Source of the DNA: Actinomycetota bacterium
GTDB lineage: Bacteria; Actinomycetota; Coriobacteriia; Anaerosomatales; Anaerosomataceae
Length of the DNA: 10,927 nt
Direction: 5' to 3'
Assembly: GCA_011372845.1 (NCBI GenBank)
Contig: DSAI01000060.1
Location: 1-10,927 of the forward strand
Within the stretch, counting starts at the first letter, position 1. Each line of letters opens with the position of its first letter. A model generated the notes under the pieces. It ran no database searches and had not been told where the DNA came from. It was given only the letters and a program-made list of their open reading frames with translations. The position numbers were made by a program, and so were the translations under genes. This document shows, in pieces, positions 7,756 through 10,927 of this stretch.

Positions 7756-8585
7756 GCGCTGACGTGTTCCTCGGACTTGGGTGCAATCTGGGTGACCGCA
7801 TGGCCACGCTCGGGCGCGCGCTCGATGGGATCGCCGCGCTGGACGCCACGTACGTGCTCGCGGTGGCGAACGTGGTGGAGTCGGAGCCGTGGGGTGTGAC
7901 CGATCAGCCCGCGTTCGCCAACACGGTGGCGCGTGTTGACACGGCGATCCGCGCCGATCGGTTGCTCGTGGCGCTGAAGGAGCTGGAGGTAGAGCTCGGC
8001 CGTACAGCGGGCGTGCGTTACGGCCCGCGTGTGATCGACATCGACATCCTGCTCTACGGCGATGAGGAGTGGGAGACGCCCGGCCTAGCAATCCCGCATC
8101 CGCGGCTCGCCGAGCGCGACTTCACGGTGACACCGCTGCTGGAGATAGCGCCGGACGTACGGCGGCCCGACGGCTCGGCGATCGCGCGCGAGGGGGCGAC
8201 GGAGGGCCGTGTGTCCCGCGTGCTCGGTCCGGTGCCGGGCTACGAGGATCGTACGCCGCTGGCCGCACGCGCGCATGCCGCCGATGGTGGCGGCGAGGAC
8301 TCCTGGGAGCAGGTGGCGTCCTCGCAGTTCAACGTGGCGGGCGGTCTCACCTACGCCACACAGCTCCGCTTCGAGGCGTCGGTGCTCGAACAGGAGGGGA
8401 TCCCCATCGCATGGGACCCGCTGCCACCCGCCGAGGAGTACAACCTCTATCTCATGCCGCGCACGTACAAGCTGCTCGTGCCGTCACGGTACGCCGACCG
8501 GGCGCGGACGCTGCTCGACGAGGTCCGCTCGGCGCCCGTCATCATCGACGAGGACGATGTGCGAGGCGGACCCGACGGCGCCTGA
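7752..8585 (+). CDS. folK: HPPK (FolK) with a C-terminal DUF2007-like extension
   Basis: 277 residues versus about 160 for ordinary HPPK. Residues 1-160 form a standard 6-hydroxymethyl-7,8-dihydropterin pyrophosphokinase, which transfers pyrophosphate from ATP to the pterin. It shows FLGLGCNLGDR (6-16), ESEPWGVTDQPAFAN (43-57), and the catalytic GPRVIDIDILLYG (91-103) with the two magnesium-binding aspartates D96 and D98, then IPHPRLAERDFTVTPLLEIAPD. A charged linker (about 161-183) leads to an extra domain (about 185-258). Its pattern (a W-x-x-V strand, an acidic helix ending in EQEGIPI, then a KLLVPSRYADRARTLLDE strand-helix) resembles DUF2007, a small regulatory-type domain of uncertain function. 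That assignment is pattern-based, with moderate confidence. The ATG overlaps the folP stop by 4 nt. The frame is open upstream to 7644, but that part is a shadow of folP. Confidence 0.93.
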   Translation: MSADVFLGLGCNLGDRMATLGRALDGIAALDATYVLAVANVVESEPWGVTDQPAFANTVARVDTAIRADRLLVALKELEVELGRTAGVRYGPRVIDIDILLYGDEEWETPGLAIPHPRLAERDFTVTPLLEIAPDVRRPDGSAIAREGATEGRVSRVLGPVPGYEDRTPLAARAHAADGGGEDSWEQVASSQFNVAGGLTYATQLRFEASVLEQEGIPIAWDPLPPAEEYNLYLMPRTYKLLVPSRYADRARTLLDEVRSAPVIIDEDDVRGGPDGA

Positions 8586-8677
8586 GGCCGGTCCAGCATA
8601 CGGTGCGGTGTATACTCGTGCTCCATCTCAGAAGGCGGCCCGGAACCGGGGGGCCGGTACCGCAGGGAAGGAGCGCT
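8586..8677 (+). promoter_or_regulatory. panB leader: TATACT box and G+C hairpin
   Basis: The 92-nt gap before panB contains TATACT at 8611-8616, a good -10 match, though no convincing -35 element lies 16-18 nt upstream. About 20 nt later, CGGCCC (8636-8641) and GGGCCG (8651-8656) form a perfect 6-bp hairpin with a 9-nt loop (GGAACCGGG). A strong ribosome site, AAGGAG (8668-8673), lies 4 nt before ATG 8678. The layout suits a promoter followed by a short structured 5' leader that could regulate panB. A 'pan' RNA motif is known upstream of panB in some bacteria, but I cannot show that its conserved features are present here. Confidence 0.4.
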
Positions 8678-9562
8678 ATGAGCACGACACCCTCGAACAA
8701 GCGCGCTTCGCGCGTCACGACGACACGGCTTGCCGAGATGAAGGCCGCGGGTGAGCGCATCGTAATGGTCACCGCGTACGACGCGCCCGGCGCCCGTGCG
8801 GCGGACGCCGCTGGCGTCGACGCGATCCTCGTGGGCGACTCGCTCGGCATGACCGTGCTCGGATACGACTCGACCCTGCCGGTGACCATGAGCGACATGG
8901 CGCGCGCAACGGCGGCGGTCTCGCGGGGCGCATCGCGCGCGCTCGTGGTGGCGGACCTGCCGTTCCTCAGCTACCAGGTGAGCATCGACGAGGCCGTGCG
9001 CAACGCCGGGCGGCTGCTGGTGGAGGGCAGCGCGCAGGCCGTGAAACTCGAAGGCGGCGTGGAGGTCGCCGATCTCGTGAACGTCCTGGTGGACACGGGC
9101 ATCCCCGTGATGGGCCACGTGGGCCTCACCCCGCAGTCGGTCAACGTCTTCGGCGGCTATAAGACGCAGGGCAAGGACACCGAGAGCGCGGTGGATCTCG
9201 TGGAGGATTGCCTGACGCTCGAGGCGGCGGGCGCGTTCGCCGTGGTGCTGGAGCTGGTGCCTGTCGAGCTTGCGCGTCTCATCTCCGAAGAGCTCACCAT
9301 CCCCACGATCGGCATCGGGGCCGGCGTGGCGTGCGACGGGCAGGTGCAGGTCTTCCACGACGTACTCGGCATCGGCGATTTCACGCCCCGCCATGCTCGA
9401 CGGTATGCGGAGATCGGGGAGGCGATCACAGCGGCTCTTGCCGCATACGCCTCCGACGTGCGGTCGGGATCGTTCCCGGCCGAGGAGCAGTCGACGCACC
9501 TCGACCCCGAGGTGGCCGCCGAGCTCGACCGGATGGTGCCGTTCACCGAAGAAGGGGCGTGA
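8678..9562 (+). CDS. panB: 3-methyl-2-oxobutanoate hydroxymethyltransferase (PanB)
   Basis: 294 residues. PanB transfers a hydroxymethyl group from 5,10-methylene-tetrahydrofolate to alpha-ketoisovalerate, giving ketopantoate, the first committed step of pantothenate synthesis. It is a TIM-barrel enzyme with a metal site. Conserved positions are all visible: VGDSLGM (D54), VVADLPFLSYQ (D93), VKLEGG (K123, E125) and VLELVP (E192), matching the known metal and substrate residues of the family. GHVGLTPQSVN and IPTIGIGAG are further signatures. The start ATG 8678 has a strong AAGGAG site; the frame extends upstream to 8069, but only as a shadow of folK. It uses the folate cofactor made with help from the genes just upstream. 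The stop is 1 nt before panC, indicating co-transcription. Confidence 0.97.
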   Translation: MSTTPSNKRASRVTTTRLAEMKAAGERIVMVTAYDAPGARAADAAGVDAILVGDSLGMTVLGYDSTLPVTMSDMARATAAVSRGASRALVVADLPFLSYQVSIDEAVRNAGRLLVEGSAQAVKLEGGVEVADLVNVLVDTGIPVMGHVGLTPQSVNVFGGYKTQGKDTESAVDLVEDCLTLEAAGAFAVVLELVPVELARLISEELTIPTIGIGAGVACDGQVQVFHDVLGIGDFTPRHARRYAEIGEAITAALAAYASDVRSGSFPAEEQSTHLDPEVAAELDRMVPFTEEGA

Positions 9563-9563
9563 C

Positions 9564-10415
9564 GTGGAGCGCTTGGCGTCGAAGCACGAGGTCCGGCAGG
9601 CGGTGGCCGAGGCGCGCCGCGAGGGAAAGCGCGTGGCGCTCGTCCCCACGATGGGTGCGCTGCACGAGGGGCATCTGTCGCTCGTGAGCGCTGCCAGGGA
9701 CCGTGCTGACTACGTGGTCGTCTCGGTGTTCGTGAACCCCACGCAGTTCGGTCCCGAGGAGGACTTCGAGGCGTACCCGCGCGACATCGAGCGCGACATG
9801 GACCTGCTCGGCGCGGAAGGTGTGGACCTCGTGTTCGCCCCCACGCCCGAGATCATGTACGCCTCCGACGCAACGGTCACGGTCGACCCCGGGCCGCTCG
9901 GCGGAGTGCTCGAAGGAGCGGTCCGGCCCGGACATTTCTCGGGCATGTGCACCGTGGTGACCAAGCTGTTCTCGATCGCGCTTCCCGATCTGGCGTTCTT
10001 CGGCGAGAAAGACTACCAGCAGCTCACGATCGTCCGCGCGATGGCTCGCGACCTCGACCTGCCGGTGAAGGTGATCGGCTGTCCCACCGTGCGTGAGTGC
10101 GACGGACTCGCGCTCTCCAGCCGCAACGTCTACCTTTCCTCCGAGGAACGGCGTGCGGCGACCGCGCTCTACCGCTCGCTCCGTACGGCTGAGACGCTCG
10201 TGCTCGACGGCGAGCGCGACGCGGCGGTGGTGGCGGGCGCGATGCGCGACACGGTCGCTTCAGAAGCGCTGGCCGAGATCGAGTACGCGGCAGTGGTCGA
10301 CGCCGTCACGCTGGAGCCGATCGCGACCCTGGGCGACCGCCCGGCTCGCGCGTTGGTGGCTGCGCGGGTGGGCGGGACGCGCCTCATCGACAACATCGCA
10401 CTGGAGGTGGGCTAG
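9564..10415 (+). CDS. panC: Pantothenate synthetase (PanC)
   Basis: 283 residues. PanC condenses pantoate with beta-alanine using ATP through a pantoyl-adenylate intermediate, in the cytosol. It has the Rossmann-type nucleotidyl-transferase fold with the HIGH-like motif PTMGALHEGH (28-37, H34 and H37), NPTQF (58-62), GEKDYQQ (147-153) and RECDGLALSSRN (177-188). Length is normal. I chose GTG 9564, 1 nt after the panB stop, because a purine-rich AAGGGG stretch lies about 8 nt upstream and because the residues after it align with usual PanC N-termini. The frame is open upstream to 9270, but those residues are a panB shadow. Beta-alanine normally comes from PanD, which is not in this window. nadA follows with no intergenic base. 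Confidence 0.96.
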   Translation: MERLASKHEVRQAVAEARREGKRVALVPTMGALHEGHLSLVSAARDRADYVVVSVFVNPTQFGPEEDFEAYPRDIERDMDLLGAEGVDLVFAPTPEIMYASDATVTVDPGPLGGVLEGAVRPGHFSGMCTVVTKLFSIALPDLAFFGEKDYQQLTIVRAMARDLDLPVKVIGCPTVRECDGLALSSRNVYLSSEERRAATALYRSLRTAETLVLDGERDAAVVAGAMRDTVASEALAEIEYAAVVDAVTLEPIATLGDRPARALVAARVGGTRLIDNIALEVG

Positions 10416-10927
10416 GTGTCCGGCTCGGCTGAAGCGCTCATGACGGAGGTCCGGGCATTGGTGCGCGAGCGCCGCGCCACGATCCTCGCGCACAACTACC
10501 AGGCCGCTGAGGTGCAGGCGGTGGCCGACGTGGTTGGCGACTCGCTCGAGCTCGCCCGGCTCGCGGCGGCCTCGGACGCCGAGGTGATCGTGCTCGCGGG
10601 CGTGCGGTTCATGGCCGAGACGGCGGCCATCCTGGCTCCGGACAAGACGGTGCTCCTGCCGGTGCCGGAGGCGGGCTGCCCGATGGCCGACATGATCACC
10701 GCGGAGCAGCTTGCAGCGTGGAAGGCTGGGAACCCCGGCGTGCCCGTGGTGATGTACGTGAACTCCTCGGCCGAGGTGAAGGCGCTCACCGACGTGTGCT
10801 GCACGTCGGCCAACGCGGTCGAGGTGGTGCGCTTGCTTGGCGTGCCGCGCGTGCTCTTCGGCCCGGACAGGAACTTGGGGCGCTGGGTGGCGGGGCAGGT
10901 ACCCGATGTCGAGGTGAGCGTGTGGGA
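10416..10927 (+). CDS. nadA: Quinolinate synthase NadA (partial, 5' part)
   Basis: The frame starts at GTG 10416 and runs off the right edge (170 complete codons). NadA condenses iminoaspartate with dihydroxyacetone phosphate to quinolinate in de novo NAD synthesis and carries an oxygen-sensitive [4Fe-4S] cluster. Signatures in the visible part are ILAHNYQ (about 23-29), [29 protein letters not shown] (C88, the probable first cluster ligand), [21 protein letters not shown] and FGPDRNLG. The remaining cluster cysteines should lie beyond the edge. The start is supported by GGAGGTGG at 10403-10410, 5 nt upstream and inside the end of panC. An internal ATG at 10440 lacks a ribosome site. It directly abuts the panC stop, so it is translated from the same transcript; nadB and nadC may follow. 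Confidence 0.95.
   Translation, partial: MSGSAEALMTEVRALVRERRATILAHNYQAAEVQAVADVVGDSLELARLAAASDAEVIVLAGVRFMAETAAILAPDKTVLLPVPEAGCPMADMITAEQLAAWKAGNPGVPVVMYVNSSAEVKALTDVCCTSANAVEVVRLLGVPRVLFGPDRNLGRWVAGQVPDVEVSVW

Noticed and set aside
8597..8614. Imperfect dyad (ATAC...GTAT) near the TATACT box as a possible operator
   Set aside because: Only 4 bp per arm; expected by chance and without a known regulator match.
8447..9649. Long open frame on the - strand (about 400 codons) opposite panB
   Set aside because: Same reason: composition is His/Arg-rich, no recognisable motif, and the + strand encodes an intact PanB.
1..10927. tRNA or rRNA genes, CRISPR arrays, insertion sequences, phage genes, attachment sites
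   Set aside because: No tandem spaced repeats, transposase or integrase motifs, or RNA-gene signatures seen on either strand. Nearly all sequence is accounted for by core-type genes.
1..10927. A previously undescribed defence or mobile system
   Set aside because: Every substantial coding region maps to known pilus, folate, pantothenate or NAD families, and composition is uniform with no sign of recent transfer.

Overview
This is a G+C-rich (roughly two-thirds by eye), densely packed stretch of bacterial chromosome with every recognisable gene on the + strand. Protein content, codon use and gene order suggest an actinobacterial-type genome. A Coriobacteriia-like or other anaerobic Actinomycetota lineage is my best guess, but there is no rRNA or other decisive marker, so the taxon is an inference.

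Region 1 (about 1-6209) is part of a Tad/Flp-type pilus assembly operon. It begins with the last codons of an unidentified gene, then a CpaB/RcpC-type SAF protein, a CpaE/TadZ-type ATPase with a degenerate receiver domain, the CpaF/TadA secretion ATPase, an unusual von Willebrand A-TadB fusion, and TadC. These genes are separated by at most 9 nt or overlap, so they are almost certainly co-transcribed. The window holds no pilin, prepilin peptidase or secretin. The first two presumably lie upstream or elsewhere, and a secretin is not expected in a single-membrane cell.

Region 2 (6210-6320) is a 111-nt spacer with a G+C-rich hairpin and a weak promoter-like element. It separates the pilus operon from a metabolic block.

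Region 3 (6321-8585) is a folate cluster: folE (GTP cyclohydrolase I), folP (dihydropteroate synthase) and folK (HPPK). folK carries a C-terminal extension of about 100 residues that resembles the DUF2007 'putative signal transducing' fold. No folB is present between folP and folK.

Region 4 (8586-10927) starts with a 92-nt leader containing a TATACT box and a perfect 6-bp G+C hairpin, followed by panB, panC and the 5' part of nadA. PanB and PanC make pantothenate (a CoA precursor); NadA starts quinolinate/NAD synthesis. The panB-panC-nadA junctions are 1 and 0 nt, implying one transcript. PanB uses a methylene-tetrahydrofolate cofactor, so the folate and pantothenate blocks are linked metabolically. 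Both pantothenate (through PanD) and NAD (through NadB or aspartate dehydrogenase) draw on aspartate.

No novel multi-gene system is visible. The two observations most worth pursuing are the VWA-TadB fusion and the FolK C-terminal domain. The remaining genes look like orthodox core functions.
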